A stretch of 39,870 bases of DNA from a virus, in IMG/VR virus record IMGVR_UViG_3300032770_001050, positions 1 to 39,870 of that record; one strand, given 5' to 3'. Shown here in pieces: positions 1 to 7,631 of this stretch; position 1 is the stretch's first letter; the number at the start of each line of letters is the position of its first letter. The notes beneath the pieces are model-generated. The model was not told the origin of the DNA and made no database searches. It saw only the letters and a program-made list of their open reading frames with translations. The position numbers and the translations under genes are program-made.

Positions 1-678
1 TCACGCTTCGACCAGGTTAGTTCGGATTGCGAACCGAACGAGATCGCTGAAGCTCGCGAAATTCATTTTGTGCATGATGTGGTTGCGATGGCTCTCGATG
101 GTGCGGACGGAAACGCCAAGAGCCGCTGCAACCTGTTTGTTGCTGTTCCCCTCAGCCAGGGCTCTGACGACTTCAACTTCCCGCGAGGTGAGTCGCAGGC
201 AGGGGTCGTTAAGGTCGCAGTGGGCATCAGGGCGGTCCCTGTCAACGAACGTCTCCATCATCGAGGCCGCCAGTTGACTCGTAAAGAAGGGCTCATTGTG
301 CCGTACGTGGTCGATCGCTGAGAGTAATTCGCTTTCGGCGTCCGATTTCAGCATATAGCCCAAGGCTCCGGCGCGGAAAGCCTCGCGAGCGAGTTCTTCC
401 GAAAAGTGCATAGAAAGAATTAGAACCTGGGTCTCCGGCACTTCTTCGCGAATCACTCGGGTAGCCTCGAGACCATTCATTTCCGGCATCGTTAGATCGA
501 GAATCACAAGGTCGGGCTTCTCCTTCTTGGTGCACTCGACCGCCTCCATGCCGGTCGAGGCCTCAGAGCACACCTCGAGACCAGGCTGCTTCTGGACCAG
601 CATGCGAATACCCAGGCGGGCAACGGTGTGATCATCTGCGATTAGAACGCGGTAAGGCTTGGTTGCGGGTGTCTTCAT
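1..678 (-). CDS. NarL/FixJ-family response regulator (REC + LuxR-type HTH)
   Basis: This is a complete 225-residue cytoplasmic transcription regulator. Residues 8-125 form a receiver domain with the acidic pair D15/D16, phospho-acceptor D61 in the ILDLTMPEMNG context, a Ser at the switch position (S89) and the invariant Lys K111. Residues about 160-225 form a GerE/LuxR helix-turn-helix, starting LTSREVEVV and including the recognition-helix stretch VSVRTIESHRNHI. It lies 47 bp downstream of the kinase on the same strand, so the two are almost certainly one transcript and a cognate pair. By family knowledge, phosphorylation at D61 should promote dimerisation and DNA binding. The regulon cannot be read from the window. 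Family assignment is very secure; the signal sensed is unknown. Confidence 0.95.
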   Translation of the reverse strand: MKTPATKPYRVLIADDHTVARLGIRMLVQKQPGLEVCSEASTGMEAVECTKKEKPDLVILDLTMPEMNGLEATRVIREEVPETQVLILSMHFSEELAREAFRAGALGYMLKSDAESELLSAIDHVRHNEPFFTSQLAASMMETFVDRDRPDAHCDLNDPCLRLTSREVEVVRALAEGNSNKQVAAALGVSVRTIESHRNHIMHKMNFASFSDLVRFAIRTNLVEA

Positions 679-725
679 TTTTGGATCCGCCTCTCTCAGC
701 GAACGCTACGAACCAGCGCTCATTG

Positions 726-2687
726 CTAGTCGCTGTCTTCTTCGTCTCTCCCGAACGCGAGACCGTGGCCGGAAGCCAAACCGCAGACAGGCAGGCCGAC
801 GTGCACCGTGGTTCCGCGTCCGGGCGTAGTACGGATTTCAAACGAACCGTTCAGCTGGTGAACGCGCTCACGCATGCCGGCGATACCGACACCGAGTGGC
901 TGCTGCACGCCGCTACCGTTCGATGGCTGGGCGATTCCGCAACCCGTATCCTGCACTTCCACTCGAACGTTCTCGCAGTCTCGAGTAAGACGAATGAAGG
1001 CGTCACGGCTGCCCGAATATCGGTGAACGTTGGTTAACGCTTCCTGGATGACTCGAAAGAGTGTGAGTTCGACTTCCTGAGGCAACCGGCCAAACGCTTC
1101 AGGGGCATCGACGGTCACCGAAATCTTGCTGCGTTCCGAAAAGCCTTTGGCGTACCACCGTAGAGCCGAAGCCAAGCCGGCCTCATCGAGCATGGGAGGA
1201 TGCATCAGATAGGAGACAGTCCGAACCTCGCGAACCGCCTCTTCGGTCAGCTCAAAGCAAGTGTGAAGCAGGGAAGCGGCAAGAACATTTCGTTTCGGCA
1301 GTGCGTCGCGAAGGTTGCCGAGTGTCATTTTAAGAGCGGCCAGGCTCTGGCCGGCGGATTCGTGTAACTCCCGCGCCATCTGTCGTCGCTCTTCGTCCCG
1401 AGCGCGGAGCAGCTGCCGAGAGAGCGCGTGAAGCTCATTCTCGATGCGTACCTGATCTGTGATGTCCTGCACGACACCTATAAGGCGCGCCGCCTTCCCG
1501 TCAGATCCGCGTATGGGCACGCCGCGGGTTCGATGAATCCGCCACTTTCCGTTGGGGAGCCGACAGCGCGCGATGTACTCGAACTCCTTGCATTCCCGAA
1601 TGGCCGCCTCGACGATGTCACGAACGCGGCCACGATCATGCGAGTGCAAGCCCTCCCAGGGAGCGGAAGAGGTCCTTGGGTCAGAGACGGAATTATCGAA
1701 GAGAGAACGGAATTCGCCCGAGACCACATGCCCTGTGGCGGCGTCGAGTTCCCAGCTGCCGAGATTGGCAATGCGGGCAGCTTGCGCGAGTACGGCTTCG
1801 TGTCTCCGAAGGCGCTCTTCGTCTCTTCTTCTCTCAGTGATGTCCCGGATGATTCCGACGAATTGCAACGGCGTGTCCGGCCCGGAGGTCAAGGGAATCG
1901 CACGGGCCTGCAGAAGCTGGGATTCACGATTGGGAAAGGTGTACGAGAATTCCTGTTCGATGACCCGCGGTGCGCCTTTTTCTGGGCCGAGGCCCACTGA
2001 GGCGTCGTAACACGAGCCAGCTACGTTCCAAACCAGTTGGCTCACAGCCACCTTTTCACCCGGGCCGACGCGCAAGGCACCGTAGAGATGGTCCGAAAAC
2101 GTGAGATCGCCGGTGCTCAGATCAACTTGCCATGTCCCGACTTCCGCAATCTCCTCTGCGAGAGCCAATAGGCTGTCGGTTTGGCCGAGCATTGTGTCAA
2201 TTCTTCGAGGGGTCGTAGTGTCGTGCAGCAAGACCGAGAAATGGTCGGAACCCAGACTCGCGGCAAAGCACGTCACCAGAACAGAAAACCACCTCGAGCC
2301 GCGGCAAGTGTCGATTCGGCACCCAAATTCCTGCATCTTGTGTTGTTGACGCGCGGCCTCGAACGACCGGTCGAGTAGCGGATGAACCTCGGGTCCCAAC
2401 AAGCTCTTCATGGAATGGCCGACAAACGCCTCCCGAACGCAGTCGGGCAGCGGGGCACCCGGCGAATAGATGTACTGGATCGCTCCATCGGGGCGAACAG
2501 CAAAGCCAACCGTTTGATGCAAACGCAGCAGGGACTCCAATGCGGCCGCGGCGCCTCCATGTTGTAGAGAACCGTTCGATCGTGAACGCAGCTCTTCTCC
2601 GGCTTTATAGATGGAAGAGCGCGACTTGAGCCGGTGCGCCTTCGTGGAAATGCCGCGCGCGTTCGAGTCGCAACTGTGAGAGGTCAT
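726..2687 (-). CDS. Sensor histidine kinase with three PAS domains (HisKA_3 type)
   Basis: This 653-residue protein has no membrane segment and is a soluble sensor kinase. Three PAS-like modules can be followed: about 50-158, 170-285 (ending at the PAC-like GIIRDITERR) and 300-412 (ending at GVVQDITDQ). A HisKA_3 dimerisation and phosphotransfer domain follows, with the phospho-His H442 in ARELHESAGQSLAALK. The HATPase domain spans about 540-635, with N-box QEALTNVHRYS (548-558), G1 box DTGCGI (580-585) and G2 box GVGIAGMRERV (599-609). All residues needed for autophosphorylation appear present. HisKA_3 kinases pair with NarL/FixJ regulators, which matches the gene 47 bp downstream. The ligand or redox signal bound by the PAS domains is not evident. 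The ATG at 2687 sits about 100 bp below a recognisable promoter. Confidence 0.95.
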   Translation of the reverse strand: MTSHSCDSNARGISTKAHRLKSRSSIYKAGEELRSRSNGSLQHGGAAAALESLLRLHQTVGFAVRPDGAIQYIYSPGAPLPDCVREAFVGHSMKSLLGPEVHPLLDRSFEAARQQHKMQEFGCRIDTCRGSRWFSVLVTCFAASLGSDHFSVLLHDTTTPRRIDTMLGQTDSLLALAEEIAEVGTWQVDLSTGDLTFSDHLYGALRVGPGEKVAVSQLVWNVAGSCYDASVGLGPEKGAPRVIEQEFSYTFPNRESQLLQARAIPLTSGPDTPLQFVGIIRDITERRRDEERLRRHEAVLAQAARIANLGSWELDAATGHVVSGEFRSLFDNSVSDPRTSSAPWEGLHSHDRGRVRDIVEAAIRECKEFEYIARCRLPNGKWRIHRTRGVPIRGSDGKAARLIGVVQDITDQVRIENELHALSRQLLRARDEERRQMARELHESAGQSLAALKMTLGNLRDALPKRNVLAASLLHTCFELTEEAVREVRTVSYLMHPPMLDEAGLASALRWYAKGFSERSKISVTVDAPEAFGRLPQEVELTLFRVIQEALTNVHRYSGSRDAFIRLTRDCENVRVEVQDTGCGIAQPSNGSGVQQPLGVGIAGMRERVHQLNGSFEIRTTPGRGTTVHVGLPVCGLASGHGLAFGRDEEDSD

Positions 2688-3182
2688 GAGAGCCTACCGG
2701 GCCGGCCTAAGGTCGCACCCCAAAACGGCGAACTTGCCCCGGGGAAGGTACGTGGCAAAGAGCCCGATCTTCGTGCCACGCCCCAAAACCGCCCGGGACA
2801 CTACTACCAGGTAATTGCGGTGTCAAGTATTATGACTTCAATTCTGAAGCTGCAGTCCGCGGTATATGCCGGGCTCTGCGGGTTCTACTGCGTAGCAAAG
2901 CCCACATTCATACGTACTAGCCGCAGCCGTTGACCGGTGGTCTTACGCAGCAGCGAAGCCGAGCAGGACCGTAACCTTGCGAATTGCAAAGCTTTTCGAG
3001 AGAGGACTACATTCGTGGCCGGAGCTGGAAGGGAAGGTTGCAGTCTGTTTTCTAAACTGCGAGGCCGCGGTTCTCTTGAAGCCCTCTAACGAGCCCGCGG
3101 CCTCAATTTGCCGCTTCACCTCTCACACCTGGATCAGCGCTTGCCTGTGGTCGCGCCTATTGGAATCCTTCCTCGTGCCGAA
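2688..3182. other. Intergenic region between lgt and the kinase gene
   Basis: This is about 495 bp without a convincing gene. It contains the minus-strand promoter candidate at 2798-2826 and a short inverted repeat at 2836-2849. The rest (about 2850-3182), downstream of lgt, shows no RNA gene, repeat or strong terminator. A weak imperfect stem exists near 2869-2901 (GGGCT...AGCCC) without a T-tract. A plus-strand open frame beginning with TTG at 2977 has no ribosome binding site and resembles nothing. Confidence 0.5.
2798..2826 (-). promoter_or_regulatory. Candidate sigma-70 promoter for the two-component operon
   Basis: Read on the minus strand, a perfect -35 hexamer TTGACA (2821-2826) is followed after 17 bp by TAGTGT (2798-2803), which matches the -10 consensus at three of six positions. 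The predicted start of transcription is near 2790, about 100 bp above the kinase ATG. A palindrome CTTCA-N4-TGAAG lies just upstream at 2836-2849 and could be a regulator site. The spacing and -35 are good but the -10 is weak. Confidence 0.45.
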
Positions 3183-3986
3183 CTAAGTCGCGGGTGCGCT
3201 TCGGCCGCGGGTTCGCAACGCGATGACGACGCCCACAAAGATCGAAGCGGCACTTGCCAGTTGTGCATTTGTCAGGCCTAGCACCGAGCGCGGGTTGATG
3301 CGAATGAACTCGACCAAAAACCGTGCGGCGCCCGTGAGAATCAAGTATGCCGCGAATACGGTTCCGGTTGGCAGAGACCTTCGCGACGACTCCATCTCTG
3401 AGGACTGCGTCCTGAGTTGCCCCTTGCCCATGCGCCAGAGGAACCACGCGATCAGGCAGGCTCCGAGGAATTCATAGAGGGGTGTGGGATGGACGCGCTG
3501 GGTGGTGGGCACGACTCCGTTCGGAAAGCTCATGCCCCAGGGCAGGGAGGTGGGAATGCCATAGTCGCCGTCCCCAGCCAGCAGGCACCCGATACGGCCG
3601 ACGCCGTAGCCCAGAGCTGCGGCCGGCGAGCCTGCGTCGAGCATCTCCAGGAGGGGAATGTCATTTCGCCAGGCAAGCCAGACGAAAACAGCAACTCCGG
3701 CGATGAGCCCGCCAAACCAGGCGAACCCATATTGACTGAAGATTTCGGCAAAAGGGTGAGCGAGCAGGTCCTGGGGGCTCTGGAGAACGTGATAGAGCTT
3801 CGCTCCGATAATTCCGGCGAGGCTTGGGACGGCGATGAACGTTTCAGCGAGCCCTGACTTCTTGCCCGCGATGCCTCGACGCGCGAGGTCTGCGCGCAAG
3901 ACGTAGAAAGCCGCGACCATCGCGCTCGCGACCATGAGCCCGAAGGTCGGAATCGTGAAACGCCAAACGTGAAGGAAGGGAATCAC
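3183..3986 (-). CDS. lgt: Prolipoprotein diacylglyceryl transferase
   Basis: This 267-residue polytopic inner-membrane protein should transfer diacylglycerol from phosphatidylglycerol to the lipobox Cys of prolipoproteins, the first step of lipoprotein maturation. Typical family features are the N-terminal motif IPTFGLMVA, WFGGLIAG at 90-97, the signature GYGVGRIGC at 126-134 (R131 aligns with essential Arg143 of the E. coli enzyme), the VHPTPLYE motif at 165-172 and FLVEFIR with R229 (E. coli Arg239). Two positions deviate from E. coli: His103 is replaced by F91 and Asn146 by C134. The start is GTG at 3986. No clear ribosome binding site precedes it, and a possible -10 (TATACT on the minus strand, 3995-4000) lies so close that the mRNA could be leaderless. 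The gene is divergent from the exported protein gene at 4115. Confidence 0.88.
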   Translation of the reverse strand: MIPFLHVWRFTIPTFGLMVASAMVAAFYVLRADLARRGIAGKKSGLAETFIAVPSLAGIIGAKLYHVLQSPQDLLAHPFAEIFSQYGFAWFGGLIAGVAVFVWLAWRNDIPLLEMLDAGSPAAALGYGVGRIGCLLAGDGDYGIPTSLPWGMSFPNGVVPTTQRVHPTPLYEFLGACLIAWFLWRMGKGQLRTQSSEMESSRRSLPTGTVFAAYLILTGAARFLVEFIRINPRSVLGLTNAQLASAASIFVGVVIALRTRGRSAPAT

Positions 3987-4040
3987 CGCGCGCCAGTATA
4001 GCGAATTCCACTGAGGGACGGGCGAGGTGGAACCGGTGCA

Positions 4041-4068
4041 TTGCTATTCGCATCTAACAGCGTAGAAT
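4041..4068 (+). promoter_or_regulatory. Candidate promoter for the first exported Gly/Ser-rich gene
   Basis: TTGCTA (4041-4046) and TAGAAT (4063-4068) are separated by 16 bp on the plus strand. Transcription would start near 4075, between this site and the chosen ATG at 4115. That argues against an upstream start codon at 4067, which would fall inside the -10 element. Confidence 0.5.
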
Positions 4069-4114
4069 GCGGCAAGGATTGCCCTCGGTCGTCCCCCAGG
4101 ATTGGAGGGCTCGT

Positions 4115-5212
4115 ATGACGCGTTTGTCCCACCGCACGTTCGCGGCCTGCGCCACGCTCGCTTTCGCAAGCATTTGGATCGTTTTGACACCCGCGTTCGC
4201 CCAGCGAGGCAGTAGCGCGAGTCATGTTAGTTCGGGAGCGAGTCACTTCGGCGGAAGCCCTTCAGGGAGTCGCAGAAGTTTCGTGGCCAATTCAGGCGGA
4301 TCGAGGGGTGCGTCGAGTCCGGGGTTTGGCGTTGCGAGCCGCTCCGCGACCGCCGGAGTTGAGAGGGCTAGCTCGAATTCTCGGGCTGCTTCAGGACTGC
4401 CGGCAGGTTCGGCGATCATGCCGAAGACGGACCCAAGGAGCGCTCAACCAACCCTCTTTCAGGCGGCCCCACGTCACGTGACCATCGGATTTCCGCCACG
4501 GTCAGCATCCGATTCGTCCGCGCGGTCGCTGATCTCACCAGGCGGACGCCAGACGATCTGGGGTGACGGCGATGTTGTTTGGAAGGGCTCAACGCAGAGG
4601 ACTGCCGCAAGGCCGTCCAAGAGCCTCACGGTTATAAGCGCGGAGGGACATCCGCTCCCCCGCGGAGGCTTAAAGGTTCTGGGGCAGTCCCAAAACTGGC
4701 GGCGCCGGAACAGGCACGGCGGCTCCGGCTCATTTGCCTTTTTCGGTTTTGGGTATCCTTTCCTCGGCTTGGGATTTGCGCTGAACTGCGTTCCCTCAGA
4801 TGACTGGCTTGCAGGCCTCGACTGCGAGAATCTCGGGTATTGGGGCGGCTATTCGATGTCAGAGCCGCAGACTAATAACGCGGGTGGCGGCGACAACGAA
4901 CAGGAATCGGCCGAGTCGACCATTTCAACGTATCTGCCGGCGCCTGAAGCCGCGCCCGAGAGTCGGCAGCCGCCAGCGCCTTTGACAATGCTGTGCCTCA
5001 GGGACGGTACAACGTACGCGGTTAGAACCTATTGGTTGGCCAGCGGCAGGTTGAACTACGTTGCGTCCTACGGTGGACAGAACTCGATTGACATGCAGAA
5101 CGTGGACCTGCAGGCCACGGTCGATCTCAATGCTCAGCGAGGTGTGGATTTTACGTTAAGGCCAGGATCCGAATCAATTCCGCCCGATCAGCAGCCGCAG
5201 GAGCCGAAATAA
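4115..5212 (+). CDS. Exported Gly/Ser-rich protein of unknown function, paralogue 1
   Basis: I do not recognise a named family. The 365-residue product starts with a clear Sec signal peptide ending ...LTPAFAQRG, with cleavage likely after AFA. A long low-complexity Ser/Gly/Arg segment follows, then a Phe/Gly-rich patch (FFGFGYPFLGLGF) and a C-terminal domain of about 70 residues. That domain begins with a LCLRDGTTYAVRTYW stretch and continues through VDLQATVDLNAQRGV. The next gene has the same layout and the same C-terminal domain, so they are tandem paralogues. The start at 4115 is chosen because GGAGG lies 6 bp upstream and the promoter overlaps the alternative start. The protein is probably periplasmic or surface exposed; no catalytic motif is visible. 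Confidence 0.8.
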   Translation: MTRLSHRTFAACATLAFASIWIVLTPAFAQRGSSASHVSSGASHFGGSPSGSRRSFVANSGGSRGASSPGFGVASRSATAGVERASSNSRAASGLPAGSAIMPKTDPRSAQPTLFQAAPRHVTIGFPPRSASDSSARSLISPGGRQTIWGDGDVVWKGSTQRTAARPSKSLTVISAEGHPLPRGGLKVLGQSQNWRRRNRHGGSGSFAFFGFGYPFLGLGFALNCVPSDDWLAGLDCENLGYWGGYSMSEPQTNNAGGGDNEQESAESTISTYLPAPEAAPESRQPPAPLTMLCLRDGTTYAVRTYWLASGRLNYVASYGGQNSIDMQNVDLQATVDLNAQRGVDFTLRPGSESIPPDQQPQEPK

Positions 5213-5305
5213 GGCGTCACGGCGCAAAAATGGGTGTAACCTGTCGGTTGGGGAATCCGTCCGACAAAGCAGAAGTCGGCGTCAGGTCTTCCGAAAGGAG
5301 GCCTT

Positions 5306-6379
5306 ATGACTCAGCCGAAACCACAGGGCTCAGGAAGCTGCAAATCGAGTCTCCACTCTAAGGCAGGATCTCTGAGGTTTGTTCGAATCTCGGCGACTGC
5401 GTGCGCAGCCGCGATTCTCTTCCTTGCGCCCATCCCTTCTTTTGCGCAACGAGGAGGAGGCGGTGGTGGGGGCGGCGCCTCTCACGGATCGTCGGGCGGC
5501 GGTGGTGGCCACTTCGGAGGGAGAGCCAGTTCTGGCGGCGGAGCGCACTGGAGTGGCGGGGGCAGCGCAAGGAGCGCTCCCTCAAACGGCGGAGCCAGGA
5601 GTTCGGGCGGGCGCGTCGTAAGGGGTGGTAGCTCGGGTCGAAGCTCGGGCGGTTCGCGTACGGTGACTACACCCGGACCTGCGCGCGCCGAGGCTGCTGG
5701 AAGGCAATCAGGATTCGGCGCTTCGTTGCTTCGCTTTTTTGGTTTTTCGCATGCGTCTCCCAGTCAGGCGGCGCCGGCTCGGCCTGACGAGGTAGCGGTC
5801 AGCAGAGCCGCCGCCACGGCCAGTTTGCCGCCGACCTTCAGTCGCATTCAGCTCGCTCCCAATCCCGCTTTCAGCCGTACGACCGTTGTGCGGGCGTCGT
5901 CGGCAAGCTTTGCTGCTAGGCCGACGGTGAGTGCGCCGCCGCGGCCAATCTGGCCGCACCCGCGGCGTTTCTACCCGTTCCCCTACGGCGGGTATGGCGG
6001 GTTTGGGTATGGCTTCTATCCGGGTTGGGGGCTCGGTTTTGGATTCCCGTTCTTTGGGCTCGGCTACTGGGATTGGGGATACTCGTACTCGACGAACTCA
6101 AACCTGCCGCCACAGGCGTCTCAGCCGACCATGATTTTGTATCTGACGGACGGCTCAGCGTACGAGGTGACCGACTATTGGGTCACGGGCGACACGTTGA
6201 ATTATGTGACCGACGGCGGCAAGCGGGGCGCCATCAGTCTGAGAGACCTGGACTTGCGGCGAACCATCGATGCGAACGCCCGGCTTGGTATGAAATTCTC
6301 GCTCGATCGCACGGCGCGAGGAAGACCGCTCGATCGAATCGAGCCATCGACGCAGAACACGCCTCCGCCGCAGCCGTAG
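5306..6379 (+). CDS. Exported Gly-rich protein of unknown function, paralogue 2
   Basis: This 357-residue exported protein starts at an ATG behind a strong AAAGGAGG site. The signal peptide is long and ends ...APIPSFAQRG. It is followed by nine consecutive glycines and a Gly/Ser/Arg-rich region to about residue 125. An aromatic Tyr/Gly/Phe-rich stretch (about 220-255) leads to a C-terminal domain with LYLTDGSAYEVTDYW and LRDLDLRRTIDANARLGM. This matches the C-terminal domain of the preceding gene position by position, so a tandem duplication is the simplest origin. The Gly-rich and Tyr-rich parts suggest a flexible, possibly surface or biofilm-matrix protein, but that is inference. It is the last host-like gene before the AT-rich promoter that opens the viral module. 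Confidence 0.8.
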   Translation: MTQPKPQGSGSCKSSLHSKAGSLRFVRISATACAAAILFLAPIPSFAQRGGGGGGGGASHGSSGGGGGHFGGRASSGGGAHWSGGGSARSAPSNGGARSSGGRVVRGGSSGRSSGGSRTVTTPGPARAEAAGRQSGFGASLLRFFGFSHASPSQAAPARPDEVAVSRAAATASLPPTFSRIQLAPNPAFSRTTVVRASSASFAARPTVSAPPRPIWPHPRRFYPFPYGGYGGFGYGFYPGWGLGFGFPFFGLGYWDWGYSYSTNSNLPPQASQPTMILYLTDGSAYEVTDYWVTGDTLNYVTDGGKRGAISLRDLDLRRTIDANARLGMKFSLDRTARGRPLDRIEPSTQNTPPPQP

Positions 6380-6446
6380 AGCGGCAAAGAGTGGGATTTT
6401 TCGCCGAAAAGCCGGCGGGCGACCCAGATCTCCCTTGGACGACTTT

Positions 6447-6553
6447 CACTTAGTAAAAAAAGTACTTGCATTTTATTTTGAGTTGCTGTATAATACCTTT
6501 CGTTATCCTCGAATTGTGACCAATCGCAAGTAGCAAAGCCACTTAGCAAAAAA
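6447..6553 (+). repeat. Imperfect direct repeat flanking the module promoter
   Basis: CACTTAGTAAAAAA (6447-6460) and CACTTAGCAAAAAA (6540-6553) match at 13 of 14 positions. They bracket the promoter at 6466-6494 with about 80 bp between them. Possible roles are operator half-sites, a UP-type element plus its copy, or an attachment-site remnant at the host/virus junction. The sequence alone does not decide between them. Confidence 0.4.
6466..6494 (+). promoter_or_regulatory. Strong sigma-70 promoter opening the virion gene module
   Basis: TTGCAT (6466-6471) and a perfect TATAAT (6489-6494) are separated by exactly 17 bp, inside an AT-rich stretch that contrasts with the GC-rich surroundings. 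An A-run lies directly upstream at 6454-6461. Transcription should begin near 6501, giving a leader of about 135 nt before the first gene at 6635. This is the best promoter in the window and is well placed to drive packaging and capsid genes. Confidence 0.8.
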
Positions 6554-6634
6554 CCAGAAAAACCCAATTGAGCCCCAGTTTGTCGTTTTGCATTGCCGCC
6601 ATGCTCGCCAGAGCATGACCCCTATGGAGGCGAT

Positions 6635-7003
6635 ATGCCGAATTACAACGCACAAGTGCCGCCGTACTCGATATTTGCGGGTGACGTTGCCCTTGCCTTT
6701 AACAGCGAGGCGCCTGGCGCAGGCCAGGCAAGCCAGCAGTTCGCCCTGCCCAGCTATGCCGGCTTTCCGGAGAACGGCCGAACGGTTCGCTGGCAGACCA
6801 TCTTCGGATCTGCCCCGTCCGCTATCAGCGTAGTGCTTCAAACCGCGTTGAGTGACTCGGATTCCCAGTACGCGACAATCGACACATCCACGGCGACGGC
6901 CGGGGAAGCGCGGACCGTCACGGGCGTACGGGGTAACTTCGTCCGAGCCAAGGTGAACTCGATCACGGGAGGCAGCGGAGTCAGCGTCCAGATCCTTGGA
7001 TAG
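6635..7003 (+). CDS. Small putative virion protein, unknown function
   Basis: The 122-residue product has no family I can name. It is predicted all-beta: the N-terminus MPNYNAQVPPYSIFAGDVAL is followed by alternating strands and ends with VRAKVNSITGGSGVSVQILG. This style is typical of small virion decoration or spike-tip proteins. ATG 6635 is preferred over an upstream ATG at 6593 because GGAGG lies 4 bp before it. It is the first gene behind the strong promoter and sits directly upstream of the packaging genes. The structural role is inferred from position and composition only. Confidence 0.6.
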   Translation: MPNYNAQVPPYSIFAGDVALAFNSEAPGAGQASQQFALPSYAGFPENGRTVRWQTIFGSAPSAISVVLQTALSDSDSQYATIDTSTATAGEARTVTGVRGNFVRAKVNSITGGSGVSVQILG

Positions 7004-7059
7004 CGTTCTTCCTCAGTCCGCAAGCGATTGGCCTGTCCCGGGCCAGAAGGGGGATTGGC

Positions 7060-7584
7060 ATGCCGATCAGCAAGAAGCCGGATTCCGATTCAGAAGCAAA
7101 GGAAGCTGCCGCCAAAGTTGAAGAAGCGCGGGTTGCCACGACTGAGCTTGCGTTTACCGAAGATCAGGCTGCGAAATGCGCCAAACCTGCGGAAAAACAT
7201 AACCAGCTGGGGCCGCTGGGAACTGTGCAGGCCACTCCGGAGGTCGAGGTCATGGGCCCTGCTCAGCGCGAGAGAGTGCGGCTCGGCGAAGCCTTGCGAA
7301 AGCAGGGAATCGATGAGCACGCGGTGGCTGCAACGTACGCAGATGTCGTCGAGAAGCTGCTCGGGAAAACCCATGAAAGCGACAACGTTGAAAAGCTGCT
7401 GGTCGACATTCTGAAGGAATGCAGCAAACACCTCGAGGAAGACGCGAAGGCGGTCGGGAGCAGTCCAGTACGCGTGACGCTGGTTCACAACGTGGCGCGG
7501 CCTCAGCGGAATTCTCTCCCGGCGGAGGCGCAGCCCGCTCCGGCAAAGGATCCACCGCCGAACGCCGAGCCCGTCGGGCAGTAG
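7060..7584 (+). CDS. Putative terminase small-subunit-like protein
   Basis: This is a 174-residue, charged, mainly helical protein. The segment at about 65-125 (RLGEALRKQGIDEHAVAAT and on through VEKLLVDILKECSKHLE) resembles the helical repeat organisation of small terminase proteins that lack an obvious helix-turn-helix. The C-terminus is Pro/Ala-rich and disordered. It has a strong AAGGGGG site before the ATG and lies 47 bp upstream of the large terminase, which is the usual place for the small subunit that recognises the packaging site. Position and fold style support the call; no diagnostic motif is present. It could instead be an unrelated packaging accessory protein. Confidence 0.45.
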   Translation: MPISKKPDSDSEAKEAAAKVEEARVATTELAFTEDQAAKCAKPAEKHNQLGPLGTVQATPEVEVMGPAQRERVRLGEALRKQGIDEHAVAATYADVVEKLLGKTHESDNVEKLLVDILKECSKHLEEDAKAVGSSPVRVTLVHNVARPQRNSLPAEAQPAPAKDPPPNAEPVGQ

Positions 7585-7631
7585 ACCCACAGCACGATTG
7601 AAGCTTACCGCGGCGGGGGTACCTTTCTAGC

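Noticed and set aside
2977-3186. Possible small gene downstream of lgt
   Set aside because: It has a TTG start without a ribosome binding site, no recognisable features, and overlaps the lgt stop codon on the opposite strand.
6400-6420. Short CGCCG-N6-CGGCG hairpin after the second exported gene
   Set aside because: The T-run precedes the stem on the plus strand and there is none after it, so it does not fit an intrinsic terminator.
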